DNA of 64,000 bases, from NCBI GenBank assembly GCA_947252455.1, contig CAMXVQ010000003.1:1-64000 (forward strand). Direction: 5' to 3'. This document shows, piece after piece, positions 8,573 through 19,300 of the stretch (position 1 is the first letter of the stretch; each line of letters starts with the position of its first letter). The notes beneath the pieces were generated by a model. The model was not told where the DNA came from and did no database searches. It saw only the letters and a list, made by a program, of their open reading frames with translations. The position numbers were made by a program, and so were the translations under genes. Source of the DNA: an uncultured Atopobium sp. Lineage in GTDB: Bacteria > Actinomycetota > Coriobacteriia > Coriobacteriales > Atopobiaceae.

Positions 8573-8968
8573 ATGCAAACAGATTCAGCCAGTGTAACAC
8601 TTCTTTGGTATCCAAGGTGTTCTACCTGCAAAAAAGCAAAGGCATGGCTTGATATGCATAAGGTAGACTACAAACTTCGTGATATTGTTGAGCAAAACCC
8701 CACGCCCGAAGAGTTGTCTTTGTGGTTTGCGTGCAGTTCGTATGATAATCCGCGCCGTTTGTGCAATACCTCGGGTGTTTTATATCGCCAAATGAACCTT
8801 AAGGCACAATTAGATGCTGGAATGAGCACTCATGAATTATTTGAGCTTATGGGTACCGAGGGAAAACTGGTTAAACGTCCGTTATTGGTTGTAACGTGCG
8901 AAGAAAAAATAACGGCTGTTTGCGCTGGCTTTCGCGAAGAAGAATGGATGCGTGCACTTAATTTGTAA
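8573..8968 (+). CDS. ArsC/Spx-family thioredoxin-fold protein
   Basis: A 131-residue member of the arsenate reductase/Spx/YffB-like family. The redox motif CSTCKK (C16 and C19) follows the first strand LLWYPR, and KRPLLVV near residue 103 is the family's R-P element next to the active site. The family includes glutaredoxin-linked arsenate reductases and Spx-type regulators; this sequence has no arsenic-resistance neighbours, so the role is open, possibly thiol redox. I use the ATG at 8573, with GAGG 9 bases upstream; TTG at 8558 and ATG at 8564 leave no spacing for that site. Confidence 0.85.
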   Translation: MQTDSASVTLLWYPRCSTCKKAKAWLDMHKVDYKLRDIVEQNPTPEELSLWFACSSYDNPRRLCNTSGVLYRQMNLKAQLDAGMSTHELFELMGTEGKLVKRPLLVVTCEEKITAVCAGFREEEWMRALNL

Positions 8969-9019
8969 TGAAGGTTAACGTTGCTAAGACTAACGTTGTG
9001 AGCTTGTTTTTACGCGCTG

Positions 9020-9112
9020 CTTTGAGCTGCGCAATTTTTTACGTGTAGGTTTTTGCCCCACAACTTTCTACCATGCAATTTTTTGCCCCACGAATGTTTG
9101 CCACGCAACTTT
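9020..9112. repeat. Degenerate repeats downstream of the arsC-like gene
   Basis: The AT-rich spacer repeats the elements GCAATTTTTT (two near-identical copies near 9028 and 9077) and TTTTTGCCCCAC (two copies near 9052 and 9080), then GTTTGCCACGCAACTTTTTT. Units are imperfect and about 20-30 bases. No gene or terminator of standard shape is evident. Confidence 0.45.
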
Positions 9113-9234
9113 TTTAATTAGCTAAATTCAATGCAGTTATAATTCTTGTCCGCCTCATGCGCTATCCTGTTACATGAAGAACAAAAATTCTAACACGGTA
9201 TTCAAACAGTGCTGTGTATGCATGAGGAGAACTT

Positions 9235-12200
9235 ATGTTGCGTCCAACTATCTATAATGTTTTGCAGAAACTTCTGCGCGCACAGCAAGACGTTGTTATT
9301 TTTGTGCCTTCTTATACCATGCAAACAAAGGTCGAAGGTCTTATAGCTACGTATCAGCAGCTAGCTTTAGGTATACGTATAACGTCACCTCGTGCGTGGG
9401 TTGAAGAACGCTGGAGTGTGTGGGGTAGTAAAGCATATCTTGCTGTGCCTGTGTCTTTACGCATGTATGCCATACGGTGCTTGCTTACTGGTCAAATTCC
9501 TTATGAGCATAATCAAGATTTTGAGCTTAGCGCCAATAATGGTTTGGTAAGTTTGCTGGCAAAGCTTTTTGAACGGGCGTTTGCACAGGTTGTTTCTTGT
9601 GACGCAAAAAATCCTGCATATACGCCTGCTCAGCAAGAAATTATTACGCTTGCGCATGCATACCAAGCCTACATCCACGAACAAGGATATATCGAACAAA
9701 CAGAAATGCTTGAGTATCTAAGCACGTCTTTTAAGCAGCATCATGTGCAGCTACCTCATATTTTTATGGTGGGTTTTGATACGTCTACACGTTTTGAGCA
9801 AGAACTTATAGCGCTTTTGTCACCGTGTACTCAGATAGAGTCTTTTACAACCGATGAATTTTTTGACGATGTGAGCGTTTGTGAAGAGCTGGCGCAGGTA
9901 TCTCAACATATTTTTTCAAACGATGAACAAAGCGTTGCTTCAACGGGTGCACTTGATTTACTTTTGCCAACAGGTCCGCTTGCACGCTCGCCGCTTATTG
10001 CTGCGCGCGTAGAACAACTTGCTCAAACGTGCAAAACAGTTGCAATTTCTGCACCTGATGCATTCTACCTTTGGAAAGATTTAGCGCCTCGATTATGCAA
10101 GCAAGGAATTGGTGTTAAAGCCGAGCTTAATTTTTCGGTGCTTGAAACGCAAACAGGGCGTGCAGTGTTTCAATTTTTACGCAGTGTGGCAACACTTATG
10201 CAAGCGGCAAAAACTTGGCCTGCTCCTACAAAAGAAGAAGAGGGAACATACCTTACTATTCCGCTTGATTCTATGTCGTGGTGGCCTCCAGAAGATCTTA
10301 TAGACTTTTTAATGTCAGATTGTGCGCATATGAGCATGTCAAGCGTGTATCGTCTTGATAGACTTATGCGTTCAAATCGGCTTCTTACACCAAGCGACGT
10401 ATTAAATTTGCTCCAAAATCCGCACATGGTTTCTCAAAGTGTGGTAAGTGCTACGCATGAGCTGCTTAAAGGTCATGTTGCAGCTGCGCTTGGAAAACTG
10501 GCGCAACCATACCTACAAGAGTTCGATTCTCATACAACTGATGACTTCTATATTGATGCTATGGGCAATACCTGCACTATTTTTCAGCGCGAGCCTCATC
10601 CATTTGAACAAAGTCTTGCATATAGCGTCCTTATGCACCTCAATGCACGTGTTAAGGAACTTAAAGAATTTTATGTATCAAATACAGCAGATTCTTGTAT
10701 AGAAGACTTTCTTCCAAACTTTATTGAGGATTTATATCTTATTGCGCGTTCAATGACATGTAGTGTGTATCCGTATATGCGCCCATCAGTTAAGAAGGTG
10801 TCGAGCAACCATTCGCATAGCGATGAAATAGCATCGTGCGATGGCTCACGTACGGATGAAAAAGCAACGTGCGATGGCTCATCTACAAGTGAGCCTTTGT
10901 GTTGTGTGTATATTGAGCAGCCTTCAGCGCTCGCGCTTTGGCTTCCTGCTTCGTTTGACGCTGTGGTGTTAAGTGGGCAAACTTCACAGATGAGTCCGCT
11001 TCCTCGCGCACTTGATCCACTTCAGCAGCTTCTTGTTGCATTTGATATCGAAAAACCTGTAACGCCACTTGCGCGCGCGCGACACGATTTTCGCGCGCTG
11101 TTAAGACTTGCCCAACATCATGTGGTTTTAGAGCGCAGCTTGTTTGATGACTCTTCTCACAAGACCTATCCTTCGGTGATGTATACCGAGCTTTTAGCGT
11201 GTTATGGCCTTTCATCCTTTGAAGATGATGATGTTCTGGCGCATTTTTCACATATGAGCATGAGTGAAACAGGCATTTCCCACATGATTTATTCTGGCGT
11301 GCGCCCCCAGGTGTTTGCTCAAGATGATCCTTTATGTGCAGGACAGGTAAGCAAAGACTATATTCCGTTGGTATGTGTTTCGCCTATGGGTAGAAAAGCC
11401 GAGATTGCAGACAAACCTTTGCTTTCTGCGTCACAAATTGAGGCATACCTGCGTTGTCCGTATTTATGGTTTAACGAACGACGCTTAGGACTAACCACGC
11501 CTGATGCTGGATTTTCTCCTATGGAAGCAGGAACGTTTGTACATCGTGTGCTTGAGCTTGTTCATACCAAATTGCTTGATGACGCGCAAAGCAAAAGCAT
11601 GCATTCAGATGCGCTTTATACGATTGGCGCGCGTGCGAACGCACAGGCACCTGCGCGCGTAAGTAAGACTGCCGATGAGCATACGCATATGCTGCTTGAC
11701 CAGTTCTTTGATGAACACTTGCACCATCAATACCTTAAGCAGAGTCAAAAAAGGTATAAACAACTGCAAATATTTGTACCGCATTGTTTGGAAGACCAGG
11801 GGCTGCTTAATCAAATACGCAAAGATCTGCACTCGTTTCTTGATTACGAATCAGGATTATTTGAGGGATTTGAGCCTAGATTTTTTGAACTTGGTTTTGG
11901 TAAAGGTGAGGCAGCTGTTGAATATGCAGGTGTATATGTCAATGGTTCAATTGACCGCGTTGATGTGGACGCGCATGGTAACGCGCTCATTATTGACTAT
12001 AAGCATAAGTCAACGTATAAGTTTTTACCGTCCTATGCGCTTTTTACCAGTGCACATCCTTATACAGATGGTACGTATGAACTGGCAGAGCATATCCAAA
12101 CGCTTATCTATGCGCGCGTTTTACAAAAGCTCTATCCAAATTTGCATGTAGTAGGTGCGCTCTATGTTTCTACTAAAAGAAATCATGCGATCTCGGGTGC

Positions 12201-12477
12201 AGTGGACGAAAACTTTATCGATCGTGTGTGTGGTTGTAATCGTGTGTCTCGACAGCTTCGCCAAAGCATTGCAGTACCTGCCAATTTTTATAGTGAGTAT
12301 AGTACACTCACAGGTTTTCAAGGGGTTCTCGATGCAACCGAACATATGATTGCCCAAAAAATTACAGGCATGATAGGCGGAAACATTGCGCCAGACATCA
12401 GCTCCCCCGAGCACATCCAAACATGCCCGTATTGTAAAATTGCTTATCAAAATGGAAGGATTCACCATGAAAACTAG
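9235..12477 (+). CDS. addB: AddB-like PD-(D/E)XK nuclease subunit of a helicase-nuclease
   Basis: A 1080-residue protein overlapping addA by 11 bases, so very likely its partner in double-strand-end resection and recombination. The C-terminal third carries a RecB-family nuclease domain: LSASQIEAYLRCPYLWF at about residues 724-741, GSIDRVDVD near 904 and IIDYKHK near 919 (catalytic D and K). The N-terminal two thirds resemble an inactive helicase fold: the sequence opens with VVIFVPSY and has no GxGKT Walker A. The iron-sulfur cysteines of AddB are only partly present: C in LRCPY and CPYC at the C-terminus, but the expected last cysteine six residues on is N. A repetitive Ser/Asp-rich insert lies at about 520-550. 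Confidence 0.82.
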   Translation: MLRPTIYNVLQKLLRAQQDVVIFVPSYTMQTKVEGLIATYQQLALGIRITSPRAWVEERWSVWGSKAYLAVPVSLRMYAIRCLLTGQIPYEHNQDFELSANNGLVSLLAKLFERAFAQVVSCDAKNPAYTPAQQEIITLAHAYQAYIHEQGYIEQTEMLEYLSTSFKQHHVQLPHIFMVGFDTSTRFEQELIALLSPCTQIESFTTDEFFDDVSVCEELAQVSQHIFSNDEQSVASTGALDLLLPTGPLARSPLIAARVEQLAQTCKTVAISAPDAFYLWKDLAPRLCKQGIGVKAELNFSVLETQTGRAVFQFLRSVATLMQAAKTWPAPTKEEEGTYLTIPLDSMSWWPPEDLIDFLMSDCAHMSMSSVYRLDRLMRSNRLLTPSDVLNLLQNPHMVSQSVVSATHELLKGHVAAALGKLAQPYLQEFDSHTTDDFYIDAMGNTCTIFQREPHPFEQSLAYSVLMHLNARVKELKEFYVSNTADSCIEDFLPNFIEDLYLIARSMTCSVYPYMRPSVKKVSSNHSHSDEIASCDGSRTDEKATCDGSSTSEPLCCVYIEQPSALALWLPASFDAVVLSGQTSQMSPLPRALDPLQQLLVAFDIEKPVTPLARARHDFRALLRLAQHHVVLERSLFDDSSHKTYPSVMYTELLACYGLSSFEDDDVLAHFSHMSMSETGISHMIYSGVRPQVFAQDDPLCAGQVSKDYIPLVCVSPMGRKAEIADKPLLSASQIEAYLRCPYLWFNERRLGLTTPDAGFSPMEAGTFVHRVLELVHTKLLDDAQSKSMHSDALYTIGARANAQAPARVSKTADEHTHMLLDQFFDEHLHHQYLKQSQKRYKQLQIFVPHCLEDQGLLNQIRKDLHSFLDYESGLFEGFEPRFFELGFGKGEAAVEYAGVYVNGSIDRVDVDAHGNALIIDYKHKSTYKFLPSYALFTSAHPYTDGTYELAEHIQTLIYARVLQKLYPNLHVVGALYVSTKRNHAISGAVDENFIDRVCGCNRVSRQLRQSIAVPANFYSEYSTLTGFQGVLDATEHMIAQKITGMIGGNIAPDISSPEHIQTCPYCKIAYQNGRIHHEN

Positions 12478-15400
12478 CGGAGTCCTCACCGATGAAAAGA
12501 TATTAGACGGGCTCAACGATCAACAAAAACAGATCGTCAAAACGCTTGCTTCTCCTTTATTTGTAGAGGCAGGCGCTGGATCGGGTAAAACCTTTACGCT
12601 TACCAAACGCGTATTGTGGGCACTTACCAAGGGTTCAGGCCCAAACGGCACTGCATTTTTAGATGATGTATCTCAGGTATTAATTATTACCTTTACCCAT
12701 GCAGCCGCTCACGAAATAAAAGAGCGCATTCGTTCTAGTTTGCGCGAAGCTCATATGCCTCAGCAGGCACTTGAGGTAGATAATGCATGGATCAGCACGA
12801 TTCATGGCATGTGTTCGAGGATACTTAAAACATACGCGCTTGACCTTGGCATAGATCCGCAATTTAGCATTGCGTCTGAAAACGACACCGTAAAACTTAT
12901 GCGTCGTGCCGTTCAAGATGTTTTAAGTGATTATTATCATAAGCGTTTTGAGATCTCGGGTATGCGTTTATTGCTTGGGGCATATGAAATGGGAAGCATG
13001 GGCGATGTTTCCACGGGTTTTTTACCAACGGGGCTCTGTGATGTAATCTCTACCATTTCTCGTCAAGCAAAAATATACGCCGATGGGTATGACGCTTTTA
13101 CCAAGGTAGAGGATACAACGCTTGAGTCACGAATTGATGACATCATAAGCGGTCTTACTACACTTTGTAACGTGGATGATATAACCGAAAAAGCTAAAGA
13201 AAAGCTTGCGCCTTGTACAGAATTTGCTTCGCGCTTAAAAAGCTGTTTGCAAAATATTAATCACACACTTGAATTTGCCACATCTGACGATGAAGTTATT
13301 GCATCAAGTAATGATATATGCGCATGTTTGCAGGAGCTTCGCACAAAGCTTCCCACATCTGTTGGTAAGGCACATGCTCAAGAGCTTAAAACCCTTAAAG
13401 AAGATCTTGCATGTGCACATGATAGTGTACGTTTTTTGGTGCTTAACCGCGCGTTTGATTTGTGTGTGGACATAGCGCGGCATGTGGATGAGCGATATAT
13501 GCAGCTTAAGCGTGAATGTTCTATGCTCGATAATGACGACTTAATCCACGAAACTTTGCGCGTTATTAAACATAATTCTTACGTTGCGGCGCAGCTCACG
13601 AATCGCTTTAAGTTGGTTATGGTTGATGAGTTTCAAGATACCGATACGGCGCAATTAGAACTTATTTCTTTACTGTCAGGAAAAAATGCTGAGCACCTTA
13701 CCACAGTCGGCGATGCGCAGCAGTCTATTTATGCATTTCGTGGTGCTGATGTTTCGGTATTTAGAAAACGTGAAGCTACATGTACGCACTCGCTTAAACT
13801 TTGCGTTAACTATCGAAGTCATAAAGATATTTTGTCCTTTGTTGATAAAGTATGCGATGCAGGAACTCCCAGCAATCCAAAACAAGGTCTTGTTCAGCAC
13901 TTTATGCACTTAGATGATAATCCTACACGTGACGCATGCGCCTATAAAGCTCATGATCTTCCTCGTTTGGATGTAGAAATGGTAAAAGCGCCTTTCAAAC
14001 GCGATGTTTGCGCACGTAAGGTGCTGGCTGCGGCGCTTGCACAGCGTATGTATGTGTATGTAAAGCACGGTCAAAAGCCTTCTGATATGGCACTTTTAGT
14101 GCGCTCCGCAACAAATGTTGATGTATATTTAGATGCCATTCGCGCACGCGGCCTTAATTGTGTGGTAAGTGGAGGTTCTACCTTTACATCTGCTCCCGAA
14201 GTGCAGGTTATGGCTCAGCTGCTACATGTTTTAGCCAATCCGTGCGATACACAAAACGGTCTTTTTGGCTTGTTGATTTCACCGCTATTTGCTCTCGACG
14301 AACAAGACCTTTTGCTCCTTGCGTCTATGAATCAGCCAACAAGTGATTTACCTGCAAAACGTCCGATTGATCGTGGACTGGAGCATATGACATTTTACAA
14401 GGATATGCCTTGTTCTCTGCGTTTGCAGCGTGCTCACGATATTCTTATGCGCGCACGTAATGAGCTTCCGTACAAAAGTGTTGCCGATGTATGTTTAGAT
14501 GTTGTCAAACAGTCGGGCTGGTTGTTGCGGCTCGAAAAAGCAGGTACGACAACTATTCCTGTACGTGCAAATATTATGGCTGCACTTAAATATATAGATG
14601 AACTTACCAAAGATTTAGGTTTAGGGCCAGCGCGCGCCGCTCAAGAGTTTGACATTTGGTTTTCTCGCTCAAAGATTGCGCCGGCGTCGCTTGCAGGTGA
14701 TAATCAGGATTCAATTCAGGTTATGACAGTTCATGCTTCAAAAGGCTTGGAATTTCCGCTTGTCTTTTTAAGCGAATGGTATACCGAAGTACCTGCCGCT
14801 CCTCGCGTGATGTGTGTGTCTGTACCTAAGAGTTCAACAAAGCAGTCAGCATCTACAACAAAGCAGCTAACTCACGCCGACGCACATTCCTCGTCTTTAG
14901 ACGCGCAAGAGACCACGGCAAAGGTGGCGTGTATGTTAGTTCCGCCGTCATCAGATTTAATGCCACATCAAAAATTTGATGAGGGGGTTGTAGAAGAACA
15001 CGCGCCTGTGTGTTATAGCGAGTGGTTTGAGTATGGAAAACGTTTGGCTTCGCTTCGTGATCGCGAAGAAAGCGCGCGTATTCTCTATGTGGGCTTAACG
15101 CGTGCATGCGAAGCATTGATTGTTGGCTTGCCTCTTGTTTCGGTTAAAGATGGTTATCGTGATACGCTTGCATTGCGCGTGGCTCAGGCTTTGGATATAA
15201 CGGATGAACAAGCAGGACTTCACCATAAGGCATACGGTGGTTCTCAAGATGCTGCTGTTCGTGTGTTTGAGCTGCAACCTGATGATTCAGATACGCTTGT
15301 TATTCGAGGAAATCATGCACTTGAAGAGCTTGAAGGCTACAAGATTCCTCTCAAGCGCGAGCTTGTGTATAGCCTTAGCTTGCCAGTTTCAGAAGCTTTT

Positions 15401-16213
15401 TCAATGTCACAGGATAAGAAGCAGGCTTCACCATGTACAGACACGCTTAAGATACAAGATGATAGAATGCATCCCAGCTCGCTACCCTTTGAACTGTATG
15501 ATACGAACTCATCGCAGAAAACGTATGACATTATAATGCAGCGCGCGTCGGCTGATTTTTATAGTTTTTCTTCGATTAAAGACACCATGGATCAAGATAA
15601 GCAAGCGCTTGCCTCACATGTGGATTCAAAAAAGGCAGACGCTGTGTCTGTTCAAGATGTATCGATGGATACTTCCGATGCAACACGCGCAACTGCACTA
15701 GGTTCGGCATTTCATCAGCTTGCGCAAAGTATGGTAGAATCGCAAAACCTGTTCCCCTCAGATGAACACATTGCGCGTATGTGTGCGTATTGGAAGTTAT
15801 CTACTGCAAAAGAGAGGCGTTTACGTGACGCGCTTTGGCGTTGGTGGAATTCTAACATTCGTCGTGAAGTTCTCACCTACGATACTATCCGTGCTGAAGT
15901 GCCGTTTTGTATCCAGCGTAATTCTGTGTATGGGCGCTATTATCATGGTGCATTCGACTTATTAGCAACTTCTGCTTCGTCGCGTCATGCGCTTCTTATT
16001 GATTACAAAACAGGAGATTTGGGCTTGTCAAAAGAAGAGATTGCCGCACGTCATGCATTGCAATCACAACTGTATGCCGATGTATTATTGCATGCTGGTT
16101 ATACAAGTGTGACCTGTGCGTTTGTTTGCGTTGAGTTAGACGATGGGCATGGACAACCTTATGTAATTAAAACAGATTACAGCAGTTGTGAGGCTAAAAA
16201 TCCTGCTTGCTAA
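12467..16213 (+). CDS. addA: AddA-type UvrD/RecB-like helicase-nuclease
   Basis: A 1248-residue superfamily 1 helicase with a C-terminal nuclease domain, the motor of an AddAB-type complex. Motifs in order: Walker A EAGAGSGKTFTLT (about residues 32-44), DEFQDTDTAQLE (about 386), GDAQQSIYAFRGAD, a VHASKGLEFPLVFL motif V (about 755), LYVGLTRACE motif VI, and the nuclease motif LLIDYKTGDLG (about 1176). An insert of low conservation with repeated SSTKQSASTTKQ occurs near residue 790. The ATG at 12467 has AAGGA six bases upstream and overlaps addB; the longer frame from 12386 lies wholly inside addB. Confidence 0.93.
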   Translation: MKTSGVLTDEKILDGLNDQQKQIVKTLASPLFVEAGAGSGKTFTLTKRVLWALTKGSGPNGTAFLDDVSQVLIITFTHAAAHEIKERIRSSLREAHMPQQALEVDNAWISTIHGMCSRILKTYALDLGIDPQFSIASENDTVKLMRRAVQDVLSDYYHKRFEISGMRLLLGAYEMGSMGDVSTGFLPTGLCDVISTISRQAKIYADGYDAFTKVEDTTLESRIDDIISGLTTLCNVDDITEKAKEKLAPCTEFASRLKSCLQNINHTLEFATSDDEVIASSNDICACLQELRTKLPTSVGKAHAQELKTLKEDLACAHDSVRFLVLNRAFDLCVDIARHVDERYMQLKRECSMLDNDDLIHETLRVIKHNSYVAAQLTNRFKLVMVDEFQDTDTAQLELISLLSGKNAEHLTTVGDAQQSIYAFRGADVSVFRKREATCTHSLKLCVNYRSHKDILSFVDKVCDAGTPSNPKQGLVQHFMHLDDNPTRDACAYKAHDLPRLDVEMVKAPFKRDVCARKVLAAALAQRMYVYVKHGQKPSDMALLVRSATNVDVYLDAIRARGLNCVVSGGSTFTSAPEVQVMAQLLHVLANPCDTQNGLFGLLISPLFALDEQDLLLLASMNQPTSDLPAKRPIDRGLEHMTFYKDMPCSLRLQRAHDILMRARNELPYKSVADVCLDVVKQSGWLLRLEKAGTTTIPVRANIMAALKYIDELTKDLGLGPARAAQEFDIWFSRSKIAPASLAGDNQDSIQVMTVHASKGLEFPLVFLSEWYTEVPAAPRVMCVSVPKSSTKQSASTTKQLTHADAHSSSLDAQETTAKVACMLVPPSSDLMPHQKFDEGVVEEHAPVCYSEWFEYGKRLASLRDREESARILYVGLTRACEALIVGLPLVSVKDGYRDTLALRVAQALDITDEQAGLHHKAYGGSQDAAVRVFELQPDDSDTLVIRGNHALEELEGYKIPLKRELVYSLSLPVSEAFSMSQDKKQASPCTDTLKIQDDRMHPSSLPFELYDTNSSQKTYDIIMQRASADFYSFSSIKDTMDQDKQALASHVDSKKADAVSVQDVSMDTSDATRATALGSAFHQLAQSMVESQNLFPSDEHIARMCAYWKLSTAKERRLRDALWRWWNSNIRREVLTYDTIRAEVPFCIQRNSVYGRYYHGAFDLLATSASSRHALLIDYKTGDLGLSKEEIAARHALQSQLYADVLLHAGYTSVTCAFVCVELDDGHGQPYVIKTDYSSCEAKNPAC

Positions 16214-16228
16214 AAAGAAGGACATACC

Positions 16229-16287
16229 GTTACGATAAAACAGCTACGATAGATAACGCTACGATAGATACAGCTACGATAGACGAA
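16229..16287. repeat. Four-unit tandem repeat downstream of addA
   Basis: Units GTTACGATAAAACA (16229), GCTACGATAGATAAC (16243), GCTACGATAGATACA (16258) and GCTACGATAGACGAA (16273), 14-15 bases each. They fill the space between the addA stop codon and the dnaE ribosome-binding site. Confidence 0.85.
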
Positions 16288-16300
16288 ATTTGAGGAAATA

Positions 16301-19300
16301 ATGGCTTTTGTTCATTTGCATAATCATTCGTTTTTTTCTGTTTTGGACGCATCAACTTCCATTCAGGATATGGTGGACGCAGCAGTTGCTCAACACATGC
16401 ACGCGCTTGCGCTTACCGATCATGCATATATGTTTGGGATCCCCGATTTCGATTTAGCATGCAGAAAATATAACGATAATGCTGCCGATATGAAGCAGTA
16501 CAAGCACGACGTTGAATGCTATGAAAAACAGTGGGATAACAAAGAGCCTAAGCCAGATGACCCTGACGCTGCGCCTCACGATAGATGCCATGCACAATGG
16601 GAAAAAGATAAACGCGTATGGGATGAAACACATGATATCGAACGTGTTCGCGCGCAAAAACCTGAGCTTCTCATTAAGCCTATTTTTGGATGTGAGGCAA
16701 ACCTCATTCCTGATCAGTGCATCGAAAAAGGAACGCCACAAAAACGCTATCACCTAACGCTTTTGGTAAAAAATGCTGTAGGTTACGTTAACTTAATGAA
16801 AATGATGTCACTTGCGGCAAACCAAATGATGTATTACAAGCCTCGTACTACGTTTGCCATGTTGGAAAAGTATCATGAAGGCCTTATTTGTTTAAGCGGG
16901 TGTGCGCATGGTGTTATCGCTCAAATGATAGTTACGCAGCAATACGATGCAGCGCGCGCGTGGGCGCAAAAATTCAAAGCTTTATTTGGTGATGATTTTT
17001 ATCTTGAAATCCAAGATCACGGTGTTTCTTTGGATTCATGGAACGGCATGTCCGAACAAATGATCGCACAACGCATTGTTCAGTTGGGAAAAGAAGAGGG
17101 GATAGCTGTTGTTGCAACTAATGACAATCATTATTTTCATCAAGATGACGTTGAAACGCGCGACATCTTAAGCTGTATTGGTGCTAACACCCATCTCGAC
17201 GAAAATTACCAGTCAACGCTTCCCGGTTCGGAGTTTTATTTTAAGTCCGAAGAACAAATGCGCGCACTGTTTGCATGGGTTCCTGAGGCCGTAGACGAAA
17301 GCGTTCGCATAGCCGCAAAATGTTCGTTTGAGCTTGACTGGACGCAGATGTATCTTCCTAAGTTTCCTGGTTTGCGCGAAGGCGAAACATCAGAGGAGCG
17401 TTTCCGAAGCGAATGTGAACAAGGTTTGGCGCGTAAATACGGCAAACAATGGCAAGACGTTACCATTAACGGTGTAAATGTAAAAGAGCGTTTTGAATAT
17501 GAATATGGCGTTATTTGTTTTAAGGGTTTTGCTGACTACTTTTTAATCGTTCAAGAATACGTTCGATGGGCAAAAGAGCATGGTATTGGTGTGGGCCCTG
17601 GTCGTGGTTCTGCGGCAGGTGCTATTGTTGCATACGCTATGGACATTACGGCATTTGACCCGCTTGAAAACGGCCTGATGTTTGAGCGTTTCTTGTCGCT
17701 TGAGCGTACCGAGATGCCCGATATCGATATGGACTTCGACGATGAGCGTCGTCTGGAAGTTGTGCAACATGTCCGTGAACTGTATGGTTCTGATCGTGTG
17801 TGTCACGTTATTACCTACTCAACCATTAAGGCAAAACAGGCAATCAACGATGCCGCTCGTGTTTTGGGGTATCCTGTTGCAACTGCGCAAAAATTGTCGA
17901 AAATGGTTTCAAGTGACCCAAAGACTAAGCTCAAATTTGTGCTTTCAAAAACTGAAGGCAAAGAGGACATGTATAACCCCGATTTTGTGGACGCTTACCA
18001 TAATAATGGTGATGAGCACCGCATTATTGATGCTGCGCGCTCTATTGAAGGTATCATTCGTGGCGAAGGCGTGCATGCTTGCGCTATCCTTATTGCACCA
18101 ACACCTGTTAATGACCACGTTCCCACTAAGCTTGACACCAAAGGTGGCGTAGAAATTACCCAATACGAAGGACATTCCGTTGCAGATATGGGTCTGTTAA
18201 AGATGGACTTTTTGGGCTTGCGTACCTTAACCGTTATTTCTAAAGCACTTGATAACATTCGTGCTAGTTACCCCGACTTAAGCAAGCTTGATTCTTTGGG
18301 TGATGGAGTTAAAGCTTGCCTTAAACCAGGAGCTACTTGCATTGATATAGATCCGCAAAAAATACCTTTTACCGATCCGCGCATTTTTCAGTTGGTTGGT
18401 TCGGGACGAACTGCTGGTGTGTTCCAAATTGAATCGGAAGGCATGACAGCAACCATCAAAAATATGAAACCAAAAGAGTTTCGCCAAATTGTAGCTTTAA
18501 TTGCCTTGTATCGTCCAGGACCTTTGGGTGCAGGCATGGTAACAAGCTATATTAACCGTATGAACGGTCGTGAACCTGTTGTCTTTTATGATGACAGACT
18601 TTCAGACATTTTGGACGAAACATACGGAACTATTGTATATCAAGAGCAGGTTATGCAGATTTCGGTAAAAATGAGTGGCTTCTCTAAAGGAGAGAGCGAC
18701 TCTAAAATCAGAAAACCTGTTGCAAAGAAAAAAATTGCGCTTTTAACGAGTACCATTTTTCACTGGGAAAACGGTCGCGATGAAACAACGTATGACCACT
18801 GGATGAATGGTGCAAGTGCTAACGGATATAAAAAAGAAGTTGCACAACGTATTTGGGACGACGTTTTGGAATTTGCGTCGTATGCGTTTAACAAGTCTCA
18901 CTCTGCAGGCTATGCTATTTTGGTTATGCAAACAGCTTGGTTAAAAGCATATTTTCCGCGCGAATACATGGCATCGGTACTTACATCGTATATGGGTAAA
19001 ACCAACAAAATTGTCCACTATATTAGTGCATGTAATCACGAGGGCATTAAGATTTTGCCTCCTGATATTAACGAGTCTGGTCGTGATTTTACGGCAACAC
19101 CACAAGGAATTCGTTTTGGATTTGCTGGTATTCGCGGTGTTGGTGAAAATGTTGGTATTGCTATTATGCAAGAACGCAAGAAAAACGGCCCATTTGCAAA
19201 TTTGCATGATTTTGTGAAGCGCGTTAATTCTACTCAGGCAAACCGCCGTGTTGTAGAAGCTCTTATCAAGGCTGGTGCGTTTGATTCGTGTGGATATCCA

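Noticed and set aside
18707..18760. Possible intein or frameshift in dnaE where RRAMGKK reads RKPVAKKK
   Set aside because: The frame continues without a break and flanking motifs are in place; it looks like a lineage variant.
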